From an uncultured Roseobacter sp. (lineage in GTDB: Bacteria > Pseudomonadota > Alphaproteobacteria > Rhodobacterales > Rhodobacteraceae), in NCBI RefSeq assembly GCF_947496515.1, contig NZ_CANMDB010000001.1:124001-188000 (forward strand): a DNA stretch of 64,000 nt, written 5' to 3'. Numbering within the stretch: position 1 is the first letter of the stretch; the number at the start of each line of letters is the position of its first letter. The translations under genes were made by a program, and so were the position numbers. Under the pieces are notes generated by a model, which was given only the letters and a program-made list of their open reading frames with translations, searched no databases and was not told the origin of the DNA. Below, piece by piece: positions 55,860 to 64,000 of the stretch.

Positions 55860-57437
55860 TCACTGGCGCGCACGGACCCTTTTAACGTGAAGCTCTGCCT
55901 CCAGCGAGGAGGCCAGCGAGGCGAGCCGTGCTTCGGCCACCTCTCCGAAGAGCGGGATCATGTCGGGTGTTAGCCGCAGGTGCAGTTCCTTCTTTTTGGG
56001 GAACCACCGCAGGGTCCCGCGTTCCGCGTCCTGTGTCATCCACAGCATCGAGCCAAAGCGCATCGCCTTGCCGAGGATTTCCGCCTGTCGCTGGCTGGGC
56101 TCGTCGATCAGCCCGTAGAGATCCTCGAACCGGGTGCCTTCACGCTTGTTGGAGTAGCGGTGCAGCAGGGCGAGGCCCAGAAATATCCGTTCCGAATGCT
56201 TCAGCCCGCCGAGGTTCGCGCGGGTTGCATTGTCAAAACAGGTCTCCGCCCGGTAGTCGGGATGCGCGCGCCAGCTGACGTCGTGCAAGAGACAGGCGGC
56301 CTTGATCAGCCGCCGCTGGGGTTCGGGCACAGTGCGGAAGATGGGGTGGATGAAGGCGTAGAGCAGCTTGCCAAACCCCGGCATCCGCGCATCCTTGGCC
56401 TCGGCAAAGCGGCAGGCTTCGATCAGCGGATCGCGGTCGCGCAGGCGCTGCGGCATCTGCTCGTAGAGCATGCCCTCGCGGATGCCGTAGCTGGAAATGG
56501 CGATGTCCTTTGGGCGGAAGGTGTTGACCAGACGGCTGAGCACCTCCGCGGCGAGTGGTACGAGCGACATGCGTGCGGCCGAGATCCCGCAGGCGGCGCG
56601 CAATTCGTCGAGATCCGCGTTTTCGATGAACTTGGCCGTGGCGCTGACGCTGCGGGCGGTCATGCGGTATTCGTGCAGCACGTGCAGCGGATAGCTGCGC
56701 CGGTACATGTCGATGCGCGCGATGGCCCGCCACGACCCGCCGACCAGAAACAGCCGGTCGCGCTGTTTGCCCAGGCTGTCCTTGAGGTCTTGCATGACGT
56801 CCTTGATATGCGCCTTGCGGGCCTTCTTGCCGCCCTTGATCTCCTGCAGCTTCAGCGGCCCGAGAGAGGAGGTGACGCGGCGGCCCACGCGGCCGTCCGA
56901 GATCTCCGCCAGCTCCATGGAGGAGCCGCCGATATCGCAAACCAGCCCGTAAGAGCCCGGCCAGCCCAACAGCACGCCCTGGGCAGAAAGCCGGGCCTCC
57001 TCTTCACCGTCAATCACCCAGATGCGCAGGCCGGTTTCGCGCAGGACCTCTTCGCGAAACTCCTGGCCGTCGCGGGCGTCGCGTACCGCTGCCGTGGCCA
57101 CCACGGTGAGCTCCGGCAGGCCCATGCCCCGCGCCAGATGCTGAAACCGGCGCAGGGCGCTGAGGGCGCGCACGCGTCCCTTGGGGTTCAGACACCCGCT
57201 TTCCGACAGCCCCGCTCCCAGGGCGCACATGATCTTTTCGTTGTAGAAATAGGCAGGCGAGCGCGCCGCGCCATCGAACACAACCAGCCGGACCGAGTTC
57301 GACCCCACATCCACCACGCCGACCCGCGCCAGCGCCCGCGCGCTCGGGTCCTCAAAGAGCGGCCTGCCAAAGAGCCCGGCGTCGGGCGTCTCGATCTGCG
57401 CCATCTCCTCGGCGGGCAGGTTCGTTCCGTGGTTCAT
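55860..57437 (-). CDS. ppx: Exopolyphosphatase (Ppx/GppA family)
   Basis: 525 residues from ATG 57437, which follows GGAAG; a GTG at 57482 lies inside its own GGAGGTG and is unlikely. The ASKHA phosphate loops are visible: VGVVDVGSNSVRLVVFD and VCDIGGSSMELAEI, with ATAAVRDARDGQEF between. The C-terminal half is HD-like (ACLLHDVSWRAHPDYR). It removes terminal phosphates from polyphosphate or converts pppGpp to ppGpp. It follows ppk1, so synthesis and breakdown of polyphosphate are encoded together. Confidence 0.92.
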   Translation of the reverse strand: MNHGTNLPAEEMAQIETPDAGLFGRPLFEDPSARALARVGVVDVGSNSVRLVVFDGAARSPAYFYNEKIMCALGAGLSESGCLNPKGRVRALSALRRFQHLARGMGLPELTVVATAAVRDARDGQEFREEVLRETGLRIWVIDGEEEARLSAQGVLLGWPGSYGLVCDIGGSSMELAEISDGRVGRRVTSSLGPLKLQEIKGGKKARKAHIKDVMQDLKDSLGKQRDRLFLVGGSWRAIARIDMYRRSYPLHVLHEYRMTARSVSATAKFIENADLDELRAACGISAARMSLVPLAAEVLSRLVNTFRPKDIAISSYGIREGMLYEQMPQRLRDRDPLIEACRFAEAKDARMPGFGKLLYAFIHPIFRTVPEPQRRLIKAACLLHDVSWRAHPDYRAETCFDNATRANLGGLKHSERIFLGLALLHRYSNKREGTRFEDLYGLIDEPSQRQAEILGKAMRFGSMLWMTQDAERGTLRWFPKKKELHLRLTPDMIPLFGEVAEARLASLASSLEAELHVKRVRARQ

Positions 57438-57507
57438 GGCATCTTCCGCAGCTGTGCTGGCGTCACCCTGTTGAAGAAACACACCTCCGTCAACTGCTGG
57501 TACGGGC

Positions 57508-59682
57508 TCAATCCTCGGTGTGGGTCAGCTTGGGCACGTCACCCGCACCAGCGGATCCGCGCCCGGACAGCGACGGGTTTTCCATGAAGAACCGGTGGCA
57601 GTTGAAAGCAAAGGTGCCCTCCTCCAGCGGGGGGCGGGTGAAGGTCCCGTCAGGGCCCATGACCCAGCTTTGGGCAACATCAGCGAGGTTGGCCGCCATG
57701 ATCTGGCTGACGATCTGGGCCTTGACGGTGGCGTTCTCGATCTCCACCAGCGTCTCCACCCGGCGGTTGAGGTTGCGGCCCATCCAGTCGGCCGACGAGA
57801 TGAAGACGCGCGATTTCTTGTGCGGCAGCCCGTGGCCATTGCCGAAACAAACGATGCGCGAATGCTCCAGAAACCGGCCCACGATGGATTTGACGCGGAT
57901 ATTGTCGCTGAGCCCCTTGATGCCGGGCCGCAGCCCGCAGATGCCGCGAATGACGAGGCTGATGGCGACGCCCGCCTGGCTGGCGGCGTAAAGCGCGTCG
58001 ATCACCTCGCTGTCGATCAGCGAATTCATCTTGGCCCAGATCGCGGCGGGTTTGCCATCAAGCGCGTGCTGCGCTTCTGCCGCGATCAGTTCCAGCAGGC
58101 GGGGTTTCAGCGTGGTGGGAGAGATGGCGAGATTGCTCAGGCTGTCGGGCTGGGCATAGCCGGAGAGGTAGTTGAACACCTTGGTAGCGTCGCGCCCGAG
58201 ATTGGGATCGGAGGTAAAGAGCGACAGGTCGGTGTAGATGCGCGCGGTGATGGGATGATAATTGCCGGTGCCATAATGGGTATAGGTCACCAGCTGGTTG
58301 CCCTCGCGCCGGACAATGGTGGAGATCTTGGCGTGGGTCTTGAGGTCCAGAAAGCCGTAGACCACATGCGCGCCCGCGCGTTCCAGTCTGCGCGACTGAC
58401 GGATGTTGGCGGCCTCATCGAAGCGCGCCTTGAGCTCGACCAGGGCGGTCACGGATTTGCCGTCTTCCGCCGCCTCGCAGAGCGCCTCCACGATCGGGCT
58501 GTCGCGCGAGGTGCGGTATAGCGTCTGCTTGATCGCCACCACCTGCGGGTCGCGTGCCGCCTGCTGCAGAAACCGGATCACCATGTCGAAGGTCTCGTAA
58601 GGGTGGTGCAGCAGCATGTCTTTGGAGCGGATTGCGGCGAGCATATCGCCATCGTGGTCGGTCACACGCTCCGGCACGCGCGGGGTGAAGTTGGGCCAGA
58701 GCAGATCTGGCCGGGCATCGAGCACCAGCTCCTTGAGATCCGCGGCCCCGATCATGCCGTTGATCTCGATCACTTCCTCGGGGCCCACGTCTAGCTCTTC
58801 CATGATCACCGATTTGAGCGCCTTGGGCGCCCCCGCCGAATGGGTCAGCCGCACGACCTCGCCGCGGCGGCGGCGTTTCAGGGCGACCTCGAATTCGCGC
58901 ACCAGATCCTCGGCCTCTTCTTCCACCTCCAGATCGCTGTCCCGCAACACGCGAAATTCGAAATGCGCCTTGAGCTTGTAGCCCGGAAAAAGGCTGCCGA
59001 TGTTGAGCAGCAAGAGCTCTTCGAGCGGCAGAAAACGGTGATGCCCGTCGGGCGCAGGCAGGGCCACGAAGCGTTCGATCTGCGCGGGAATGGGCAGCAG
59101 TGCCTGCAGGGGGCGTTTGTCCTTGATGCGCTCCAGCTGCAGGGCCAGCGCATAGCCGGTGTTGGGAATGAAGGGGAAGGGATGCGCCGGATCAATGGCC
59201 AGCGGCGACAGCACGGCAAAGACCTGTGTCAGAAAGACCTCCTCCAGATAGCGGCGATCTTCCGGCGTCAGATCGGGGCCGCGCAGGACGCAGATATTCT
59301 CCGCCTCCATCTCCTTGAGGAGTGTCACCAGCACGCGCTGCTGGGTCTCCAGCAGGCTGCGGGCGTTGTCGTTGATCAGGGTCAGTTGCTCGGCGGGGCT
59401 CAGCCCGTCGGCGGCGGGGGTCGTGTTGCCTGCATGGGCCAGCTCGCGCAGACCCGCGACCCTTACGGTGTAGAATTCATCCAGGTTCGCCGCCGAGATC
59501 GACAGAAACCGCAGCCGTTCCAGCAGGGGCACGCGCGGGTTCTCGGCCTCTTCGACCACGCGCCAGTTGAACCCCAACCAGCTGAGTTCGCGGTTGAAAA
59601 ACCGACCGGGCCCGCTGGCGTCCAGGTCGGGCATGTCGGTGGCGGCAGGAAAGTCGGCGGCGAGGAAATCGGCTTGGGTCAT
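57508..59682 (-). CDS. ppk1: Polyphosphate kinase
   Basis: 724 residues. N-terminal [19 protein letters not shown] is the PPK1 signature; the phosphorylated histidine is in [20 protein letters not shown]. The paired phospholipase-D-like domains continue with [19 protein letters not shown] and [19 protein letters not shown]. It polymerises phosphate from ATP at the membrane. It lies 40 bases behind hdaA and 70 bases ahead of ppx. Confidence 0.96.
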   Translation of the reverse strand: MTQADFLAADFPAATDMPDLDASGPGRFFNRELSWLGFNWRVVEEAENPRVPLLERLRFLSISAANLDEFYTVRVAGLRELAHAGNTTPAADGLSPAEQLTLINDNARSLLETQQRVLVTLLKEMEAENICVLRGPDLTPEDRRYLEEVFLTQVFAVLSPLAIDPAHPFPFIPNTGYALALQLERIKDKRPLQALLPIPAQIERFVALPAPDGHHRFLPLEELLLLNIGSLFPGYKLKAHFEFRVLRDSDLEVEEEAEDLVREFEVALKRRRRGEVVRLTHSAGAPKALKSVIMEELDVGPEEVIEINGMIGAADLKELVLDARPDLLWPNFTPRVPERVTDHDGDMLAAIRSKDMLLHHPYETFDMVIRFLQQAARDPQVVAIKQTLYRTSRDSPIVEALCEAAEDGKSVTALVELKARFDEAANIRQSRRLERAGAHVVYGFLDLKTHAKISTIVRREGNQLVTYTHYGTGNYHPITARIYTDLSLFTSDPNLGRDATKVFNYLSGYAQPDSLSNLAISPTTLKPRLLELIAAEAQHALDGKPAAIWAKMNSLIDSEVIDALYAASQAGVAISLVIRGICGLRPGIKGLSDNIRVKSIVGRFLEHSRIVCFGNGHGLPHKKSRVFISSADWMGRNLNRRVETLVEIENATVKAQIVSQIMAANLADVAQSWVMGPDGTFTRPPLEEGTFAFNCHRFFMENPSLSGRGSAGAGDVPKLTHTED

Positions 59683-59722
59683 GTCGGCCCTTCTGCTCGG
59701 GGTGTGTAACGGTGTCGTGACA

Positions 59723-60391
59723 CTATCGCGCGGCGGGCTTCACCTTGTCCAGCAGCGGGGCGGCCAATTGACGGGTCACCGGGCGCTTTTGGGCGAGCGA
59801 TGCCGCATCAAGCCGCGCCACCAGATCACGTGCAGCGGCGAACGATCGGTCCATGCGGGCCGTGAGATAGGGGATCACATCCGCCTTGGGCGTCAGCTGC
59901 CGGTCGGCGAAGAGTTTGGCCAGCACGGCAGCGAGCAGTGTATCATCCGGCGGCTCCAGCGCGGCCATCTGGGCGGCGGCGATCCGGCTGGCGAGATCGG
60001 GCAGGGTCAGCCCCCAGTCGCGCGGGGCGCCTTCGCCGGTCATCAGCAGCCGGTTGCCGTTGGCCAGCACGAGGTTGTGGAGGTGAAAGAGCGCTGTCTG
60101 AGCCTCGGCGGAGATCCCCGGTACATCTTCGACCGCGACGCAGCCGTCGGCCAGCGCGGGCACATCCGCGTTCTGCAGGCTGTGCGCCGCGACGATCCCT
60201 GCGCCGGTCCGCGCGGCCCAGACATGGGTGAGATGGGTCTTGCCCGCGCCCTCTGGTCCGATCAGCACCAGCCGGTCGGCATCATCGCTGTCGATCATCG
60301 CCACGGCGACGGCGTTGGAGGGGGCGACGAGGAAATCGGCGCGGCCCAGGGCAGGGATGCCCGGCAGGTCAAAACCAAGCTGTTCGGGCAT
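59723..60391 (-). CDS. hdaA: DnaA-related ATPase, HdaA-type regulator of replication initiation
   Basis: 222 residues, short AAA+ fold without the DNA-binding domain of DnaA. Walker A is [14 protein letters not shown]; the Walker B region is [11 protein letters not shown]; sensor and arginine-finger region [14 protein letters not shown]. The N-terminus [10 protein letters not shown] carries a QLGFDLP clamp-binding motif. HdaA with the sliding clamp promotes hydrolysis of DnaA-ATP after initiation. It is one base downstream of the permease stop, so it is co-translated with it. Confidence 0.88.
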   Translation of the reverse strand: MPEQLGFDLPGIPALGRADFLVAPSNAVAVAMIDSDDADRLVLIGPEGAGKTHLTHVWAARTGAGIVAAHSLQNADVPALADGCVAVEDVPGISAEAQTALFHLHNLVLANGNRLLMTGEGAPRDWGLTLPDLASRIAAAQMAALEPPDDTLLAAVLAKLFADRQLTPKADVIPYLTARMDRSFAAARDLVARLDAASLAQKRPVTRQLAAPLLDKVKPAAR

Positions 60392-60392
60392 G

Positions 60393-61460
60393 TTAGTCCC
60401 CGTCCGCCTCGGAGGTGCCGCGGTAGAGCAGGGAGTGTTTGTACTGTGTCACGCCGAACCGGGCGATCACTCCCAGGGCCGCGGCGACAGGTACGGCGAC
60501 CAGCATGCCCACAAAGCCAAAGGCGGCCCCGAAGACCGACAGCGCCAGAATCAGCCAGACCGGGTGCAGACCCACGGAATCGCCGACCAGCTTGGGCGTC
60601 AGGATGTTGCCTTCGACCACCTGACCCACGACGAAGATCCCTGCCACCAGCCCGATGGAGACCCAATCCCCCCAGAACTGAAAGAGCGCGAGGCCAATCG
60701 CCAGGGCGCCGCCGATGAGCGCGCCCAGATAGGGAATGAAGGTCACGAGCCCCGCGATGAATCCCACCACGAGGCCGAATTGCAGGCCAACGATCATCAG
60801 CGCGATGGCATAGTAGGTGCCAAGGATCAGGCAGACCGTGCCCATGCCGCGGATAAAGGACGCCAGCGTGGCGTCGATGTCACGGGCCAGCTGGCGGATG
60901 GTGTCCGCATGATCGCGGGGCAGCAACTCGTCGATGCGGGCCACCATGCGGTCCCAGTCGAGCAGCAGATAGACGGAGACGACCGGCACGATCACCAGCA
61001 GAACGACCACATTGAGCAGCGACGCCACCGAGCCCAGTGCCGTCTCCAGCAGCTGCGCACCGCGGCTCTGGATCGTCTCGCCCAACTGCCCGATGGACTG
61101 CCGCAGGGTCGATCCTGCGTCGAGCAGCGAGGGCACGCGCTCGGTCAGAAAGGTGGTGATGCTCTTAGCATACTCAGGGGCCACGTTGACGAGTTGCAGC
61201 GCCTGATTGGTCAGCATCGGCACCACCAGCAGCGCCATCAGCACGAACACCAGCAACCCTGCGATGGTGATGATCGCGGTCGCGGCCACCCGGCTCAACC
61301 CCAGCCGTTCGAACCGGTCGGCCACGGGATCGAGGAAATAGGCGATGGCCCCGCCCAGAATGAATGGCAGCAGCACCTGACCAAGCGCCCAGAGCAGCCC
61401 GACAAAGACCGCCGCAGCGATGCCCCAGTAAAGCAGTTGTTTGTGAACTGGCAGGGCCAT
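60393..61460 (-). CDS. AI-2E family / PerM-like membrane permease
   Basis: 355 residues from ATG 61460 (MALPVHKQLLYWG); the longer frame upstream is not conserved-looking. About eight membrane helices with family segments ILGGAIAYFLDPVADRFERL, GFIAGLVTFIPYLGALIGG and VEGNILTPKLVGDSVGLHP. Members include a quorum signal exporter and sodium/proton antiporters; the substrate is unknown here. In alphaproteobacteria perM is often beside hdaA, as here. Confidence 0.88.
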   Translation of the reverse strand: MALPVHKQLLYWGIAAAVFVGLLWALGQVLLPFILGGAIAYFLDPVADRFERLGLSRVAATAIITIAGLLVFVLMALLVVPMLTNQALQLVNVAPEYAKSITTFLTERVPSLLDAGSTLRQSIGQLGETIQSRGAQLLETALGSVASLLNVVVLLVIVPVVSVYLLLDWDRMVARIDELLPRDHADTIRQLARDIDATLASFIRGMGTVCLILGTYYAIALMIVGLQFGLVVGFIAGLVTFIPYLGALIGGALAIGLALFQFWGDWVSIGLVAGIFVVGQVVEGNILTPKLVGDSVGLHPVWLILALSVFGAAFGFVGMLVAVPVAAALGVIARFGVTQYKHSLLYRGTSEADGD

Positions 61461-61629
61461 GTGGTGCTCCGCTCCGGCGTTTCTTTCCACATTGCGCATG
61501 CGGGCCGGTCTTGCAAGGTCAGTGCGGCAGATTGGCGGGTTTGGGCGCTGATGACAGCCCGGTTTCACGATTGCGGGCCTCAGCGCTTTGGCCTAATCAG
61601 GGGGCCAATCACCTGCCAGAGGATCTCTC

Positions 61630-63021
61630 ATGCGCCTGTCCCGCTATTTCCTGCCCGTGCTGCGCGAAAATCCTGCCGAGGCGCAGATCGTCAGCCACCG
61701 CCTGATGCTGCGCGCGGGCATGATCAAACAGAGCGCGGCAGGCATCTATTCCTGGCTGCCCATGGGCTTCAAGGTGCTGCGCAAGATCGAGAACATCGTG
61801 CACGAAGAGCAGGTCCGCGCAGGCCATATCCCGATGCTGATGCCGACGCTGCAGCCCGCTGATCTGTGGCGCGAAAGCGGGCGCTATGATGCCTACGGCC
61901 CCGAGATGCTGCGCATCCGGGACCGTCAGGACCGGGATATGCTCTTTGGTCCCACCAATGAGGAGATGATCACGGACATCTTCCGCAGCCACGTGGGCAG
62001 CTACAAGGACCTGCCCATGACGCTCTACCACATCCAGTGGAAATTCCGTGACGAGATGCGTCCTCGGTTCGGCGTGATGCGGGGCCGCGAATTCCTGATG
62101 AAGGACGGCTATAACTTCGATCTGACTAAGGAAGACGCGCTGCACGCCTACAACCGTCATCTGGTCAGCTACCTGCGCACCTACGAGCGTATGGGGCTGC
62201 AGGCGATCCCGATGCGGGCGGACAGCGGCCCCATCGGCGGGGATGATACGCATGAATTCCTGGTGCTGGCGGAGACGGGCGAATCGGAGGTCTTCTACGA
62301 CAGCGCCGTGACCGATCTGAGCTTCGGCGACCGCGAGATCGACTATGACGACGTGGCGCAATGCGCGGGCGTGTTGGAGGAGTTCACCTCCCGCTATGCC
62401 CGCACCGATGAAACCCACGACCCTGCGCTTTTTGAGCAGGTGCCCGAGGAGCGCCGCAAGGTCGCCCGTGGCATCGAGGTGGGTCAGATCTTTTACTTCG
62501 GCACCAAATACTCCGAACCCCTTGGGGCGACCGTGCAAGGTCCCGATGGCAAGCCCGTGCCCGTGCATATGGGCAGCCACGGCATCGGTGTGAGCCGTCT
62601 GGTCGGCGCCATCATCGAGGCGAGCCACGATGACAAGGGCATCATCTGGCCCGAGGGTGTCACGCCCTTTCACTGCGGGATCGTCAACCTGAAACAGGGC
62701 GATGCGGAAGCCGACGCGGCCTGCGACAGTCTCTACCGGAGCCTGACCGCTCTGGGGCTGGAGCCGCTCTACGATGACCGCAGCGAACGGGCAGGGGCGA
62801 AGTTTGCCACGATGGATCTGATTGGCTTGCCCTGGCGCATCACCGTGGGGCCGCGGGGCCTCAAGAACGGCGTGGTGGAGCTGACCAGCCGCCGCACGGG
62901 CGAGAGCGAGGAACTGCCGCCCGAAGAGGCGGTCAAGAAGGTAGCCGCGATCTACAGCGGCCATCACGGTGTCGAGCACGTGGAGATGATGGGCGGCCGC
63001 GCGTTCCACACCTATATCTGA
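61630..63021 (+). CDS. proS: Prolyl-tRNA synthetase, short form without editing insertion
   Basis: 463 residues, about 110 less than the E. coli enzyme. Class II motifs are present: motif 1 in [20 protein letters not shown], motif 2 in [21 protein letters not shown], motif 3 in [16 protein letters not shown]. The YbaK-like editing domain normally inserted between motifs 2 and 3 is missing, as in other alphaproteobacteria. The anticodon-binding domain ends ...[15 protein letters not shown] lies eight bases before the ATG. Confidence 0.96.
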   Translation: MRLSRYFLPVLRENPAEAQIVSHRLMLRAGMIKQSAAGIYSWLPMGFKVLRKIENIVHEEQVRAGHIPMLMPTLQPADLWRESGRYDAYGPEMLRIRDRQDRDMLFGPTNEEMITDIFRSHVGSYKDLPMTLYHIQWKFRDEMRPRFGVMRGREFLMKDGYNFDLTKEDALHAYNRHLVSYLRTYERMGLQAIPMRADSGPIGGDDTHEFLVLAETGESEVFYDSAVTDLSFGDREIDYDDVAQCAGVLEEFTSRYARTDETHDPALFEQVPEERRKVARGIEVGQIFYFGTKYSEPLGATVQGPDGKPVPVHMGSHGIGVSRLVGAIIEASHDDKGIIWPEGVTPFHCGIVNLKQGDAEADAACDSLYRSLTALGLEPLYDDRSERAGAKFATMDLIGLPWRITVGPRGLKNGVVELTSRRTGESEELPPEEAVKKVAAIYSGHHGVEHVEMMGGRAFHTYI

Positions 63022-63090
63022 GCCTTTGCGCGGCGGCGCGGGGTTTGCTAAGCTGACGGTGCTGCCTTGGGGGCGACGAGGAGTTTCGCC

Positions 63091-63582
63091 ATGATCCTGC
63101 GCGCCATCACGCTGGCAGCGGGGCTGACAGGTGCTTTTGCAGCAGCCCAGTTCCCCAGCTTTTCGCAACAGTATCTGCAACGGCTGGGCGGTGCTGTGGA
63201 TGCGCTGCATCAGGTGGTGGCGGATTTCGACCGCTCCGCCGCAGCCGAAGGGCTCAGCCGCGATCAGGCGCTGGCTCAGCTTAAGGGCAGCGATTTTCTC
63301 GACCGCAGGCGCGCGGATATGGCCCGCAGCATCGCGCGGCACAGCCGGTTGCGCGCCGATCTGGCCGCGCTCAAGGGGCAGGGGCCGTTCATGCGCGCCA
63401 CCCGGATCACACACCTCAGCGACCGGGAGATCGCGCTGCGCACCTGGCAGGCCTTTGAGCCTGCGGTGCCGCTGACGACGGCGTCAGCTCTCTTTGCCAT
63501 CGGCGGCTTCGCGCTCGGCTGTTTTGGTGTCGGGCTGGCTGCGGCGGTGCTGCGCAGACCCCGGCGCAGACAGCCTGCTTGA
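63091..63582 (+). CDS. DUF2937 family membrane protein
   Basis: 163 residues from ATG 63091, with GAGGAG upstream. An N-terminal hydrophobic helix (ILRAITLAAGLTGAFAAAQF) is followed by FPSFSQQYLQRLGGAVDALH, the DUF2937 signature, a helical periplasmic region, and a C-terminal membrane helix (ALFAIGGFALGCFGVGLAAA) with a basic end. Function is unknown. It lies between proS and lolC on the same strand. Confidence 0.85.
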   Translation: MILRAITLAAGLTGAFAAAQFPSFSQQYLQRLGGAVDALHQVVADFDRSAAAEGLSRDQALAQLKGSDFLDRRRADMARSIARHSRLRADLAALKGQGPFMRATRITHLSDREIALRTWQAFEPAVPLTTASALFAIGGFALGCFGVGLAAAVLRRPRRRQPA

Positions 63583-63636
63583 CCCTCCCCCGGCAAAGCA
63601 TCAGGTTGCGCGCAAGCCCACCGGACAGGATACCTC

Positions 63637-64000
63637 ATGGCTCAAGCGACCGCCCCTTTTGCCCCGTTCGAGTGGATGATCGCCTGGCGCTACCTGCGCG
63701 CGCGCCGCGCCGAAGGCGGTGTCAGCACCATGACCTGGATCAGCGTGATCGGCATTACGCTGGCGGTCTTTGCGCTGATCGCGACGCTGGCGGTCCGCTC
63801 GGGCTTTCGCGCGGAGTTCGTGGACACCATTCTGGGCGCCAATGCGCATGTCACGGTGTACTCTCTGGGCGAGGTGAGCCCGAACGGCCAGATCGACCGC
63901 TCCATCCCCGAATATGCGACCTGGGCGGAGGCGCTGGCCGCCGTGCCGGGCGTGACGCGCGCGGCTCCGCTGATCCGGGGGCAGGTCATGGCCGCCTACC
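63637..64000 (+). CDS. lolC: Lipoprotein-releasing ABC transporter permease, N-terminal part
   Basis: It starts at ATG 63637 and runs off the right edge; about 121 residues are visible. FEWMIAWRYLRARRAEGGVS, then the first membrane segment WISVIGITLAVFALIATLAV and RSGFRAEFVDTILGANAHV identify the LolC/LolE family. With LolD it releases lipoproteins from the inner membrane to LolA. The end and any lolD neighbour lie outside the window. Confidence 0.9.
   Translation, partial: MAQATAPFAPFEWMIAWRYLRARRAEGGVSTMTWISVIGITLAVFALIATLAVRSGFRAEFVDTILGANAHVTVYSLGEVSPNGQIDRSIPEYATWAEALAAVPGVTRAAPLIRGQVMAAY

Noticed and set aside
61609-63414. 601-codon minus-strand frame opposite proS
   Set aside because: Antisense to proS and to the DUF2937 gene, with no recognisable domain.

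Overview
The window is high-GC DNA from an alphaproteobacterium, most likely a marine member of the Rhodobacterales (Roseobacter group). The evidence is a complete RcGTA-type gene transfer agent cluster followed directly by cysE, a usg-like gene, the DUF6614 and DUF2937 families, ATGA-coupled operons throughout, a short prolyl-tRNA synthetase and long-tailed ribosomal protein L9. Species cannot be read from the sequence alone. All functions below are assigned from recognisable motifs and family knowledge; no database search was run.

Layout. 1-4.6 kb: pseudouridine catabolism (psuK and the edge of psuG), a divergent pair of exported metal-related proteins (DUF4198 and HupE/UreJ-like) whose start codons overlap, a ThiE-like protein and a TrmJ-like tRNA methylase. 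4.6-8 kb: a 29-bp tandem repeat, heme A synthase coupled to an M32 carboxypeptidase, then a 534-bp stretch with no convincing gene. 8-11.7 kb: DUF6614, gyrA and usg. 12-17 kb: a radical SAM protein and the zwf-pgl-pgi operon, which feeds glucose-6-phosphate into the Entner-Doudoroff and pentose phosphate routes. 17-21 kb: thioesterase, acyl-CoA ligase, an exported hypothetical protein, an odd AT-richer zinc-ribbon membrane protein and tRNA-Gly(CCC). 21-29 kb: methyltransferase plus ferredoxin/ASKHA activator, a ureohydrolase, guaB, a tandem PilJ-domain protein and trigger factor. 29-34 kb: lytic transglycosylase, GNAT, rpsF-rpsR-rplI, yceI and a cytochrome b561-YceI fusion. 34-40 kb: the fatty acid cluster fabD-fabG-acpP-(GNAT)-fabF-mltG.

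40.0-54.3 kb is the gene transfer agent (GTA) structural cluster: small and large terminase, portal, g3.5, prohead protease, capsid, connector, stopper, tail terminator, tail tube, g10, g10.1, tape measure, distal tail, hub, NlpC/P60 peptidase and the 1314-residue host-specificity protein. All are in order, intact and on one strand. A near-consensus sigma-70 promoter (TTGACT, 17 bp, TATAAC) lies upstream. It is followed within about 30 nt by a strong intrinsic terminator that sits before the first gene, and it is preceded by a repeated CGGTAAG motif and an IHF-like site. That arrangement suggests control by activation plus antitermination. 54.5-64 kb: cysE, then the operon perM-hdaA-ppk1-ppx on the minus strand, and proS, DUF2937 and the start of lolC on the plus strand.

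Two kinds of repeated non-coding structure run through the window. One is a family of palindromes centred on TTCGAA, or a close variant, found just past stop codons, usually one per gene at convergent junctions. The other is a GC-rich 35-nt hairpin present twice, with compensatory base changes, each copy past the stop of a different gene. Both look like gene-end RNA hairpins.
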